From Rhineura floridana (Eukaryota; Chordata; Lepidosauria; Squamata; Rhineuridae), in assembly GCF_030035675.1 (NCBI RefSeq), contig NC_084489.1, forward strand, positions 14,025,001 to 14,089,000: DNA of 64,000 nt. The letters are read 5' to 3'. Below, piece after piece: positions 33,727-47,300 of this stretch. The notes under the pieces are model-generated. The model worked only from the letters and a program-made list of their open reading frames with translations. It ran no database searches and was not told where the DNA came from. Numbering within the stretch: position 1 is the first letter of the stretch; the number at the start of each line of letters is the position of its first letter. Position numbers and translations under genes: made by a program.

Positions 33727-35241
33727 TTTATTTTCATACATAGAGATTGGGAATACCATAGTTTGAATGATCCTGACTTCAGTGGTCAGTGATACAACTT
33801 TGCATTTGAGAACTTTTTCTAATTCTTTCATAGCTGCCCTCCCCAGTCCTAGCCTCCTTCTAATCTCTTGACTATTGTTCCCATTTTGGTTAATGACTAT
33901 GCCAAGATATTGATAATCCTTGACAAGTGCAATGTCCTCATTGTCAACTTTAAACTTACATAACTCTTCTGTTATTAGTTTACTTGACACTCAGCTGTAG
34001 TCCTGCTTTTGTGCTTTCCTCTTTAACTTTCAACAGCATTTCTTTCAAATCATTACTGGTTTCTGCTAGTAGTATGGTATTGTCTGCATATCTTAAATTA
34101 TTGATATTTCTCCCTCCAATTTTCACATCTCCATCTTGGTCCAATCCTGCTTTCCGTATATGTTCTGCATATAGATTAAACAAATAGGGTGATAAAATAC
34201 ACCCGTCTCACACCCTTTCCATTGGGGATCCAATTGGTTTCTCCATATTCTGTCCGTACAGTAGCCTCTTGTTCAGAGTATAGGTTGCACATCAGGACAA
34301 TCAGATGCTGTGGCACCCCCATTTCTTTTAAAGCATTCCATAGTTTTTCATCATCTACACAATCAAAGGCTTTGCTATAATCTATAAAGCACAGGGTGAC
34401 TTCCTTCTGAAATTCCTTGGTCCGTTCCATTATCCAACGTATGTTTGCAATATGGTCTCTGGTATCGCTTCATTTTCTAAATCCAACTTGGACATCTGGC
34501 ATTTCTCACTCCATATATGGTAAGAGCCTTTGTTGTAGAATCTTGAACATTACTTGCATGGGATATTAAAGCAATAGTTCGATAATTACTGCATTCTCTG
34601 GGATCCCCTTTCTTTGGAATTGGTATATTGAACGCTTCCAGTCTATTGACCATTGTTTAGTTATCCATATTTGTTGGTATGCCATCTATTCCTTGTGATT
34701 TGTTTCTTTCAAGTATTTTAAGAGCAGCTTTTACCTCACTTTCTAAAATTTCTGGTTCATCATACGGTTCCTCCGTGAATGAATCTGTCATCCTTGCATC
34801 ATCTTCCTTTTATTTCATATCCGTCACGTGTTCCCCTGTTGATTATTCAACATCCCTACTCTTCATTTAAATTTCCCTTTAATTTCTCTATAATCTTTTG
34901 GAATAGGGCTCTTCTGCAGTTTTGTTGTCCTCTTTCTATACATTAGCTATTGTAATATATTTTCTACATGCCCTTAGGCTATTAAAGTTCCTATTTGAAA
35001 ACTATGTCAGAACATGCACAAGGAAAATAAAACAAATGCTTTCTAATTTTTCAGTTTAGCATCTGTCATATTTGTAATGTCACACAAACCTAAAGCTACC
35101 AAAATTTAAAAAGTATACCAAACATTAATGTTCTAGTGATGCCGAATCAAATGGCATATGTGAAATTTACTCCCTCCAGATGAAACTGCCCCCCCCTTTC
35201 AGCTGTCTAGTTCTAGGACTATCTTAGGAGGCCTGAACCTG

Positions 35242-38200
35242 ATTTTTTTTATATAGAACAGTGCTTAAATCCATGTCATCCTGGACAGTAATTGTACATA
35301 TTCAAGTTAACCTGTCTATACATTCAAGCAGAACCATCTTTATTTTCTTCAGAACAAAAGATACAGCAGAAGCATTAATAATCTTTGAACATAGCCTATT
35401 CTTTGCACATTGACAATAGATGAAACAATATCTAAAATTTACCAGCCTTCTTCTTTGAATAGGCTGGTAACAGCAAAAATCAGATGGAAATAAATCTGTG
35501 TCTCATTTCCCTTAAATAACACATGATTAGGCAACTGATTTCAGTTGTACATCTGAAAACCAACCTTGGATGATTATTTCCTCAAATTTGTTAGAGGCAT
35601 TGAAATTGCTTACTTGTTTATAAATGGGAGAGGTATTTCTAGCCGATTTTGTACTGTACATTTTCAAATACTTGAACAGTTTAAAAAAATAAATTAGTTT
35701 CTCTGTTGTGCATGATGCAAATATATAAGTTTGTAGTAGGAAACACCAGCCCATAAAACAGCCTTACAAAATACCAAGTTACCAGCCTGATCCTAAACAC
35801 TTGTGTGGAAAAGTTCAAACACCAGGATAATACCCTTTCAATAGCAATAAAGCATTATAGTATATAGCAGTGACTTGGCACACCAGTGTTTCGTTCTGAA
35901 CATTTACTTGTGTGTGGAGCAAGTCTTAAGATCACACTGTTAGACGTAACTTACTCAGATATATTTGTGGTGGAGGGAAGAATGTTTTGTTAACACTCCA
36001 CACATTTATAAAACAGTATGTGCCTATGCCAATTTATTCAGTGTATAATAGACTACCTCCTGTAACTACTATTGTGTACACAGTACTAGTTTTCAATAGG
36101 CTGCACAATTCCTATGTGACTTGACTTGTATAATTAAATACTGCCAGATTTCCTGTAGTATAATTATAAATGATAACTTGAATGTTCATTGCAAGATGGT
36201 GGCTACTTTAAACTGTTGTACAGTTAACACATTTTAACAGTTTTTCACCCCATCTTATACTTAAGAATGTTGTTGGCCTTTCATGATAGTTTGCGAATAA
36301 GATGTCTCTTGAATTGTGCATGCTTTTAAGGGAAGATGAAAACCAACAATTGGGTATTACAATTACAAGGAATTCTGAAGAAAAAAACAGGTGGTTTATA
36401 AGCTTTGCTTCAGCCTGCCTCCAGTCCAATAACTGTCATGGCATGTTTAGTTCTGTAGTTTCAATAAAAGGACATCTCCATGGCAGGACCTCACTATGAA
36501 GTGTTTCTTTATGAGCACAGTCAACATACGTGGTTAGAGTACTATAACCCTAATTTATGGGCTTGTTCCTTTGAGAAGAGAACACTTGTAGAAGAAAACA
36601 CATTCAATGTTTGTTTATTTGAGGAATACAAGATGCTGGCTATATACTATTTCAGATATCGGAGTAAGATTGAAAGTAGAAGCTAACTTCTTTTAAACAG
36701 TGCTATATCTAAAGGTTACATCAGCGCATCTGCCATTTCATCATCGCTCACCTGCTCAGTACCTATTAAAACTTATGTAGGTATGTGAAAATTGCACATG
36801 TACTTGTAGTACACTACAATTGGCCACTTATTTTCATAATATATGTACAGAACAAAGTAGATACTGAATTAGCCACACAAAATGGTGTATATGCTTCCTT
36901 TCTCTCCTGTGATAATTTGTACAGTAAGGTTGTACGACGTAACTGGAACTGCTTATATGAAAATCCTTGTAGTATAACCATGTCCATCTCAGAGATCTGG
37001 GCAGAATGCAAGAACTCTGGTTGGGGTATGTTGTGACAACTGTACTGGGGCAGAATGTTTCATCATTAATTGATATGCAGTTGCCAGAAGGAGATCAAGT
37101 AAGTGGTCTACGTATAGCAGTCACAGTCTGAATTTATACAGCCCTCATATACTTTTTTAAGGTTTGGATAGGAAAACCAAGAAGAAAATTGGGGTGGGGG
37201 GAGCTGTAAGCAAACATACTAAGACCTAAAGGCGGGGGGAGCCCTGCAATTCTGTTTTCTTTTGGTAAATCATTCACGTTGCAAACAGTGCAGTTATGCT
37301 GCCACATCCTGCTGCCTGTACTACAAAGAGCAGTAGTTACTGATACTGCAATACGTAAAACCACCACTGGCAGAAAGCCAAGTAATATGTTATTACATTC
37401 ATTTCTCAAACCTCTGCTAACCTACACATTAAAGAAGAAAAATCTACAGTAACTAGGAACAAAAAATGCACTTCTGACTCTTGCATTTGGAGCCTAACTG
37501 TGCCACAGAGGTAGGTATTTGGTTATAGGTATTCACTGGTGAAAGTTATAACAGCCACTGGGAAGTCTACTTGGAACATGAAATCAAGCAATATCCCTAT
37601 GAAGAAAAACTAAGTTCACATGCACAACATGATATCAAGGAAATGGTAGTTACTGAACTACAATTGTTCCGCTACGAGGTTTCCCAGAGGACTGTTCCAA
37701 AGAACTAACAAAAATATGAAGCTGTGCATTAAAGCATTTAGACTATTCTCATATTTCCGCTTTATTAATGACCTTTAAAAATAAACTTTAAAAAACCCAG
37801 AATATAAGCAGCTAGATTTCTAAAAGATAAAATAAGTTGGTGCAAAACTGTCAGCAGCTGTTCAGATAAGCTTTCATTTGGGTATTTTAAGGGTTAAACT
37901 GGCCACTCAATTCTAATTTAAATTGCACTTGTTTAACTTCAGACCACCCACAGGCAACAAGAGTTACAATATTAGGCTGGATTCCTCAGCACAAGTGTCT
38001 TCCACTGAAATGAAATGAACTAACTTCTGCATCTAGGATGGAAGGATAGAAAAAAGTGTCTTGAAGTGTTTGCTTCACAGATTAGTTTTCTGTTGAAAAC
38101 TGAAGTATGAGTAAGCCTCACCCTCATTTTTTTTTAAAAAAGTCTAGACAGCAACATTTACATAAATCAGTACCACCATTCAAAGAACAGCACGCATTGA

Positions 38201-38392
38201 AAAATAAAGCCTGTCCTACAAGGCTTGTTTACTACTATTGTTACAAAGGCTCAGATTTAAAAACAAAGAGGCATTAATGCAAACTACAACTTCCTGTGAT
38301 GCAGCTTTAAAGGCCATTCTTCATCCTTGTGCTGCTTGAATTCTTGTTTCTTTATCATGATAAATGCAAGGGTTTGGTCTGCTGCAGAACAG
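35242..38392 (-). other. Probable AVL9 3' UTR
   Basis: This unique-looking, repeat-poor AT-rich sequence follows the AVL9 stop codon. Minus-strand AATAAA signals occur at about 37766-37761, 36619-36614, 36038-36033 and 35344-35339; the last lies just before the transposon block. The extent is inferred from the lack of repeats and is not proven. Confidence 0.45.
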
Positions 38393-41300
38393 TTACTCCC
38401 CAAGGCTTTGTGTTGACTGGGTGAAAGTAGAAAGCCATGAGGACATGGCTGATTTTGCACTCGTAAAAGCACCTCCAACTGACTGACCTGTATTTTATAA
38501 TAAAAGAGGAAAAGATTAGGCAAAGGCAGATAATTTCTCTTTTCTTAACAGCATGATCCTATACATGTTTACTTTGAAGTAATTCACCCTAAGATTAATA
38601 GGACTTGGAAAGTATATACATGATTGCAATATAAGGGCATTTACATCTTTATATAAAAAGGTCATCTTTCACTTTAAATGTTAACAGAGAGCCTTTTAAT
38701 TTGGCTGTCTGTATTGCACTATCTACAATGTCTAAATGAGAAATTAAGAAGAAATAGGTTGCTTTAACAGTGAGAAATGGTGTAGCAAAAGCAATTAGGA
38801 GCTATAAAGCAAGATCTGAGCAAGTGATATCAAAGATTAAATGGGAAACCTATTAACATAACCATCCAAGACTATGCTCCAACAGCAAACACAGAAGAAG
38901 AGGAATTGGAGAGATTTTACGCAGAAGTACAGGAAGAAATTGATCACACACCAAAACAAGATGTGCCAATAATCATGGGGGACTGGAATGCAAAAGTAGG
39001 GAACAGATAACTAGGAATTGTGGGGAAATGGGGCTTAGGTGATAGAAATGAAGCAGGAGAAAGACTTATTGAGAAGCCAATAAGTTTGTTTCTTGCAAAC
39101 ACATTTTTTGAGCAACCAAAAAGAAGACTGTACACATGGACATCACCAAATGGTCAATATAGGAATCAAATTGATTATATAATTGGTAGCAGAAGATGGA
39201 GAAGTTCCATACTTTCTGCAAAAACAAGACCAAGAGCAGACTGCGGTACAGATCATGAACTGGTAACATCGAAAATCAGAGTAAAGCTAAAGAAGAACAA
39301 CAAAGCAATCATAATGCCAAAATACAATTTAAATAACATCCCAGAAGAATATAAAGATCAAATAAGGAACAGGTTTGAAGCTTACTTAGTTGACAGAGAA
39401 CCAGAAGAACTATGGAGTGAAGTCAGAGACATTATGAGGGAAGAATGCAAGAAGACAATACCTCTAGTTAAAAAGAGAGAAAGACCTCAATGGATGACTG
39501 AAGAAACTCTTAAATGGTTAAAGAGAGAAAGAAAGCAAAAGCAAAAGGAGATAGACACACGGCTAGAACCCTAAATGCAACAATACAGCGACTAGTCCAG
39601 CCTTTCCCAACTAGTGGGCCACCAGATGTTGTTGGACCACAACTCCCATCAGCCTCAGCCACCATTGCCAATGGTCAGGAAAGATGGGAATTGTGGTCCA
39701 ACAACATCTGGTGGCCCACTAGTTGGGAAAGGCTGGACTAGTATGTAGGGACAAAGAGAACTATTACAATACTTACTGAATCGAAATAGAAGAGGACAAC
39801 AAAAAGGGTAGAACGAGCCCTATTCCACAAGGTTAGGGAAATTAAAGGGAAATTTAAAACAAGAGTAGGGATGTTGAATAATTGACAAGGGAACACACTG
39901 AATGATTGAGATGAAATAAAAGATGGAAGCAATACACTAAAGAACTGAGATGCAAGGATGACAGCTTCATTCATGGAGGAACTGTATGATGAAGAACCAG
40001 AAATTTTAGAATGTGAGGTGAAAGCTGCTCTTAAAATACTTGGAAGAAACAAATTACCAGGAACAGATGGCATACCAACAGAGTTGCTACAAGCTACTGA
40101 GAATGAATCTGTCCAAATTTTGACAAACCTGTACTCTGAACAAGAGGCTACTGTAAGGACAGAATATGGAGAAACTGATTGGTTCCCAACCAGAGAGAGT
40201 GTGAGACGGGTGTGTTTTATCACCTTATTTGTTTATATGCAGAACATATCCTAAACAAGAGATGGATTGATTCCATAAAGGAAGCCACAGACCTGAACTT
40301 ACATGATCTGAACAGGGTAGTTCATGACAGATCGGAAGTCACTGATTCATAGGGTTGCCATAAGTCATAATCGACTTGAAGGCACATAACAACTACAAAA
40401 CAATGTTTCTAAAGTTGGTTCAGTCTATGGCAAAGCTATAGGGAAAGTTCACTCTGTAGTTGTGAAGTCATTAAAGCTACTCAGACTGCACAAATCACAT
40501 GTCAAGCTACTGCAGTGGAGCCTAAGAAGGGAAGGAGGAGAGGTTTTGTCCAAATAAAATACTTGCACTAAAAAAACACAAAGCCCTGCCATCTCTGTGT
40601 CCAGCTGGCCAATAATTATGTAATACCCATAATTGTCTGTGGAACTGAGGGTGGACATACTGAGCTGGCACTTTCTCTTCACTGCAGTAGTTGACTGAAA
40701 TAGTGTTTCCCCTGAAGCTTCCTGCTTTCTTCCTCAATATATATAGTGGCTCAGCTGCCTTCAGCTATCCATTTATCACTGAAGGTGGCAATGTTTGTGT
40801 GCAGTCTGTAGAGCTTTACACAGACTCTAACACACTTGAAAGAGGGTATGGAAGTTAAAGCTGTTGCAGCATACAGCTGTCAGCACATACCCGTTTCCAA
40901 TTATGAAGCTTCTTACCTACAGCTCTTCCTGTCTGTACAACATTCCGGCTGGTTGTAACCATGGCATTTCCAATCTTCTTGCCCCGCTCGCTATTCTGGA
41001 CAGAACTGAACAAGAGAAAAATGATAGCATCATACAACTGACTCTTACTGTTTCCAAGTATGTAAATTTGATAGTATGAAGTAAGCATATTCAAATCCAC
41101 AACTGTATTTTTTAAAAAGCAAAGGTAGTTATGTCGGCCCTAAAAAAAGAAGGAATCAGAATAGATAGTAGGCCAATACCTTTATTTAGGCAAGTGGATT
41201 TAAGTGACAGGCATCAAACATAGATCTGTGGTCACTAACTCTCAAAAAATCCTGAAGTTTTCATAATAGTAGAAATGGATATAGAGCTGGTTTGCACCTA

Positions 41301-44300
41301 CTGTTAAACCATAGTTTTAAAAATAGACTATGGTTTAGTGCAAAGCAGCATGCAGCTCAGAAGTCCCCACTTTGTTCCTTCCCCACACCTGCTGCACATG
41401 GTTTGTTTCCCTCATATAAACCATGCGTGGCACATGGTTTGGAGAGAAGCAAACCATGAGTGCTGCTTTTCACAGAAAGTCAAGTCTACACTGTTGTTTG
41501 TTTCCTCCAAGGGCAGCATGTGCAGGAGAACAGCCAAGTGGGCAGCGTGCACCCACATGATGCTTGTTAGCATTAAACCATAGCTTACTTTAAAACTATG
41601 GTGTATTGTTATGTGTGAACTGAACCAGCCATAAAGTCAATCTCTCAGTTACTGTCTACATTTCAACCATTGTTACATCCCAGAACAGCAAACCCCAACT
41701 GAAATTAAAACTGCTCAACAATTTACAAAGTAGCATTTAAAGCATATTCAGTACAGTACTTACTGTGATAATCTTAATTTTACGTCTGAAACAGAGTATT
41801 GGCCCTGGAATGGGTGACTGAAAAGTGTTTGGGAGACAGTGGAAGAAAGGAGAGAAAACAGGATGAAAATTTAAAATGTTTTGTCAGTTGTAACAACAAA
41901 AACAGAGCCAATAAGTCAATTCTCTCTGAACAGACTGAAAACATTAGCACATTTTTACTAGTGTTCTGGTAAGTTTGCATTTGGGGTAGGGATGAATTTC
42001 AGAGGCTCCACTGTACAGCGAACAAAAGATCTGGCATTGATCTATCTCTGAATTTCTTCCCTGAGCTATAAACCTTGGAGCACCTTCCTTCTTAGCTGTC
42101 TTCCCCACTCCCCTTTATTCCCTCTTCTCCTCCTGTTCTGGAGTTGGGTTAGACTTGTGACTATTCAGCTGGTAACTTATGTAGGGTTACACTGCAGTCA
42201 CTTCCAGCGTCCTTGAGCCTTCTCTCATACTTGTGACTTCATGGAGTAATTATATACAGTGGCCACAATCAGGAGCCAAGTGTCTCTGCACTTCCAAACA
42301 AAATATTAAACGCTTATAGGCTGGACAGCGCAGGAATACAGAATACAGCAACTTCTTGGCAGAAAGCCTATGAAATTATGCTGGGTACACAAGACACTTC
42401 CCCGAAATATATTCAGATATAACTGTCAAAGAAATATCAAGAACACAGATGCATCATGCTCTTAGGGCTTGCCCACATTAATTTGGAAGCACTACTTGTT
42501 TGAAGTGTGTTGATGAACACACTTTCAGAGCTTTAGAAATAGGACCAATCTGGGCTGAAAGCCAAGTGCAGATCACTGAGCATCCGAAGCACAGGCACTG
42601 AGAGAGACATGGAGGAAAGGTGATTTCCAGAAATAAAAGTATGTAATATCTAGGTCTGATATTGCTAGAAGACTTTGAATTCCCGCCTGTGCTTCCTAGA
42701 AATTAAGTGACAGACACAAGTCACAGATGCTCAAGATAGCACTTGCAGCTATCTCAAGAAAAAGTGGCCTCCTTACATAACCAGGGTTTCCCCCCCAGTG
42801 TTTTGTTACTGGACATAATTATGCTACATATCCAGTGTGTGTGGTGTAGTTGTAGTTGGGGTTTAGTACTGATAAAAATGTTCTGAGTAGACTAATATTT
42901 GTTATTCTTAATAAGTACAAGCTCTCTACTTGTTCTGTACAATTTGTTCAACTACATTTTCTTACCTAGGATTTACCTCTGCAAGAGCTGGGTGTTTGTT
43001 GCTGTTCCATACTCTATAATTGTGTGTATTCTTCCAGGCTGCTACAAAGGTTGTTCCGAAGTCTGACAATACTTTTTCACTGTCTGATGAATAGAACAGG
43101 TAAAAACCAAAGTAGCTTCACTACTGCACATGCTGTGTTGTATGCATGCAAGCGTGTACACTTTTTATAATAGAAAGTATACCTTTCACATAGTAATAAA
43201 TGTAACACAGGACTAACGGATATGCAGATAACTAAAGAGAGTTACAAATAAATAGCAAGGGATGGTCCTGGTTGACAGACTGGATTTCCATGTACAAAAG
43301 TCCGTAATCTTTGTTATTTTTCTTCTTAGATTTGTTGTGTATCACCATGCATACAGGTCTGCAAGGACTGGAGTCATCCCTGATTATACGTACACCATAC
43401 CGAGACACTGGAAAGCTGCCCCTCCACAGCAGTTTTTCAATGGCATGGTGTCACCAGACTGAAGAAAAATATGACCCTCATATGTAAACCGGCACCTGGG
43501 TTAACACACAGGATAGGAATGTGGACTTGGGAGTAATAAGCAAATCTTCCCTTCTCCATTAAGTCTGGATCGAGCTGACTATTAAAAACATTTTCCCCCA
43601 AACGTAAAAGCTACTCAATCCCATTCTCCCAAACACCATAAATGCCTTTTAAGATTCACATCCTTGAACCAACAGAAATCTTGCCATTACAAAGCAAGAG
43701 CTTCTACTGTCAAAATATCAAACATAACTGGAAGCAAAAGGCTTAATTTATAAAAGCAATGGAAAGTAGCTGCACACTTTAAAACCAAGCAAAATATGTA
43801 ACGAAGATACAAGAAAATAGCTTGAAGAGAGATAGAACTGAGATAAGAACTGGACTTGGAGATACGGGACAGTTTCTTTCCATGCATCTAGTATAAAACA
43901 CTTCATCTCATCACACAGTCCTTTAAACAGGACAGATTGCCACTGTGTGTCACACACCTCACAATTCTACCTCACAGAAATCTCAATTCTGCATCCTTCT
44001 CTGGTATGAATCCTGCCTCTGCTACAAATTCAGCAGCAAACTCTTCTCTTTTAGCTTCACCCCCTTCTTTGTAAGGTTTACAACAAGATAATGTACATGG
44101 AGTCCTTTAAACACTCACAGTGGCTATGTTTTATCAAAGGCATTTAGATAATGCTTTGGTAAGGATTTGCATGCCAGTCAGTCAAATTTGTTTGCTAAAA
44201 ATTATCACAAAAATGCAAACAGTATTGAAGTACATTTTAATGTAAGTGGTCCCCGGCATGCTAGACTCCATGTTGTACAGGGAAATTCTGTCTAATCCAT

Positions 44301-47300
44301 TGGGCTTCAAACACAGAAACCTTAGAGATAGTATATTTAGCCCCATCCATTAGCAAATAACATTTTTTTCTCCCTACCATTCAAGAAGGAAACTGAACAA
44401 CCCCTTCGAGAAATTCATCCCTAGGCCTCAGATGGCAAATAGCAAGGCAAAGAGGTGAAGGAAAAGGGCTGGAGACTATGCTGTGTGAGAAGCTGTGATG
44501 CAGCCTGTACTGGACACTGAAGCACCTTCTTCCCCCGCCCCCAGCACCCACCGGAAGCCCTGTTCACTCTACCCACATGTCCCTAGCCATGCATGTAAGA
44601 ATACATCTTCATAAACAAAGAAGTGATTTTCAAGATAAACAAGCTCTTCCACAGATATCTGGCTTCTTAGATAGCAAACTGAACAACAGAGTATATATCC
44701 CAGTAGCAACTCTGGCTTCCTAAGTACTACATGGCTATAATCATTTTTTTCAGATTTTTAATGTCTATTGTATTTGTATGTCTATTTTGTACGTCGCCCA
44801 GAGTGGCTGGATAACCAGCCAGATGGGAAACTAATAAATCCAATAAATAAATAAATAAATAAATAAATATGGTGCAGTTTGTTGGGGAGGGTTACAAGTA
44901 GCCCCTCCTTTTTAACACAGCATCAGAACTCCTCCCACCCAGTTACTAACCAGACCCTGCTCCATATATTTCTTTGCATTCCTTCTAGTTGGCTGTTAAG
45001 TATTTCCTCATGATTTTTTTTAAAAAAAACTTTAAATAAAATTATATATAAAAACAATGACAACAGAGCTAACCTGGTTGCAAAGTAGCAGCAAGCAGTG
45101 CATGGAGATATGAGCCAAACTGGGCCCGGATCCACTCATCTCCTCCTTCCCAGCCAGTGCCATCTAGGAATACATCATCCCTGTTGTCAGTCACATGCTT
45201 CACCAAGAAGTCTGCAAATCTCAAGTCAGCTGTTGTGGGATTCAGAACCTTCCTGAGCTCTGGATCATGGACTTGAACCAGAGCTTCCTCAATCTGTTGA
45301 GAATAATCCCAAGTGAAAAAACTGTCCAGAGAAAAAGCAAAACAACTTGAGCTGTATTCTTAACAGGAGCTATTCATTTCCGTTGAACCATAAGCTACAG
45401 TTTAAATGCAGTACTCTGACATTTGGAGATGTAAATCATCCTGACTCTAGTGCAAGTGGCAAAGACAACTTATCAGTTAAGCATGTGAATGTTATAACTC
45501 AGTCACTAATCAATAATCTCCAGTCTCTGCAATAAACAAACAACTTTCTCCTTGAGATAAACTGTGGTATGGAGCAGAGTAGATCCCTGGTATGGGCCCT
45601 ATTTTGGGGTCAGAGCTGCCTGGAGTCTCTTTTGATCCCTTTCAGCTATGCATGTCACCACAGAGGTTTTTCAAGCAATGGGGTTATTCTACAAGGTGAG
45701 CCACTCTGTGTGTCACAAAGAGATGCTTGAAATAACCTTCCACCATGTGTGAGTGCAATGTGTAGACTGGACCTCAAGGCAGACTTTTCAGGAGCAGTTG
45801 TTTGAGAGTGGAAAGAATCCTTAGTTTTACTCTGGGTATTTGAACAGTGCCCTGATGTAGTCTTGTAAATAATTTTTTAAGCCTGCTTGCTGCCTACCAT
45901 TATGAGTCAAAGTAAGACTCAGTGATAGGAAGAATTTCCCTTTGGGTCAGCTATATCCGATAGTTAAGCAATTGTACGAATATCCAATGAAGCTCAGTGC
46001 TGGAAGGTTCAGGACAAGATAAAAGAAAGTACTTCTTCACATAGCGCATAGTTAAGCTGTGGAACTTGCTCCCAGAGGTGGCAGTGATGGCCACCAACTT
46101 GGATGGCTTTAAAAGATGGCGCAGAGTGGTAAGCGGCAGTAACGCAGCCAAAGCTCTGCTCACGGCCGGAGTTCGATTCCAACGGAAGGAGGAAGTCGAA
46201 TCTCCGGTAAAAGGGGTCAGGGTCCACTCAGCCTTCCATCCATCCGTGGTCGGTAAAATGAGTACCCGGCATATGCTGGGGGGTAAAGAAAGGCCAGGGA
46301 AGGAACTGGCAATCCCACCCTGTATATACAGTCTGCCTTGTAAACGTTGCAAGATGTCACCCTAAGAGTCGGAAACGACTCGCACTATAAGTGCGGGGAC
46401 ACCTTTACCTTTTTAGACAAATTCATGGAGGATAATGTAATCAAAGGCTACTAGCTATGATAGCTGTGTTCTGCCTCCATCATCAGAGGCAGTATGCTGC
46501 TGGAAACCGCAGGCATGGGGATGGAGAGTGCTCTTGCACTCAGGTCCTGCTTGCCGGCTTCTCATGGGCATCTGGTTGGCCACTGTGAGAACAGGATCCT
46601 GGATTAGATGGGCCACTCATTTGATCCAGCAGGCTCTTCTGATGTCCTTATGGCCGTATGTCTGCTCCATATTTATAAAAATGGGACATTTTGCCAAAAT
46701 CTCAATTTTTTAAAAAAGCTGAAATTAAGTTACCCATCTGTGTTATAAAGGAAAAAAGATTCATACCTCTACAATAGCATCACTTAGATGCCTCTGCTGA
46801 CGGAAAAGGATATTGGTGGCTCCTGCCACAAAACCACGAATGGTTATATCAGACAGGAGATGGTGTTGTTGCAGTGCCATGTATGGCAAGCAAAGGTATC
46901 CCTGAAAGAGAGAGAAGGGAGGAAATCAATGTGAGCAAAGAAAAAGACTGAGGAGGGGGAACAGATACTTTCATATACTTTGAAGTTCTAATGAACAACA
47001 GAAAATAATAGAAATTATCATTACAACATTAACGGCTACTTCCTCTTCATTTAGAATTGTGTTAACATTACTACGGTGAAATATTGCTCTGCTGAATTGA
47101 AATATTACTGCAACAGACTAGTGTGAAACCTAAGCAGGCTACAGAATCACTGGGTGCTTCAGATGCAATCCCAAACTATATGAATGAGCCCTGTGCCGAT
47201 TCTCTCATTTCCTATTTAGGAGCAGCCTCTTGTTACATCTAAAGTGGACAAACTGCAGTTTGCAGAGTTTGATCTGGGTTAATCTGGAAGTGAGAGAAAA

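Larger units (their letters stand above)
32448..34944 (-). mobile_element. RTE-BovB LINE, 5'-truncated, inserted in the Academ-like element
   Basis: Minus orientation: the 3' end is at about 32448 (ttatgtgccttcaagttgat, inverse of the BovB tail) and the 5' side at about 34944. Protein pieces include TLCFIDYSKAFDCVDDEKLW, NNLRYADNTILLAE (reverse transcriptase, YADN in place of YADD) and DYQYLGIVINQNG followed by SQEIRRRLGLGRAAMKELE. The endonuclease half is missing. Frameshifts and stops separate the pieces. An L2 tail at 32826-33726 splits the 3' part. Confidence 0.85.
30352..35241 (-). mobile_element. Academ-like DNA transposon remnant with long terminal inverted repeats
   Basis: The left arm (about 30352-30670) and right arm (about 34945-35241) are inverted copies, about 75-80 percent alike. 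Paired blocks, read 5' to 3' on the left strand, are agtaaatttcaca, catcactaga, aaattttggtagcttt, gtgtgacat-type sequence, and ttctgaca followed by gaaaatat. Between them on the minus strand is a decayed nuclease-like gene. Academ elements are known to encode XPG-type nuclease domains, which fits. A BovB LINE occupies 32448-34944, so the element itself is about 2.4 kb without it. No 3-4 bp target duplication could be matched. The superfamily name is an inference; the arms and the coding remnant are seen directly. Confidence 0.6.

Noticed and set aside
40855-40916. Alternative AVL9 C terminus (KKLHNWKRVCADSC) by reading into the intron
   Set aside because: A strong donor (G|GTAAGA) and the conserved final exon at 38393-38487 make intron retention unnecessary.
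43262-43462. Plus-strand 66-codon frame
   Set aside because: No recognisable family, located in an AVL9 intron, and no splice or promoter support.
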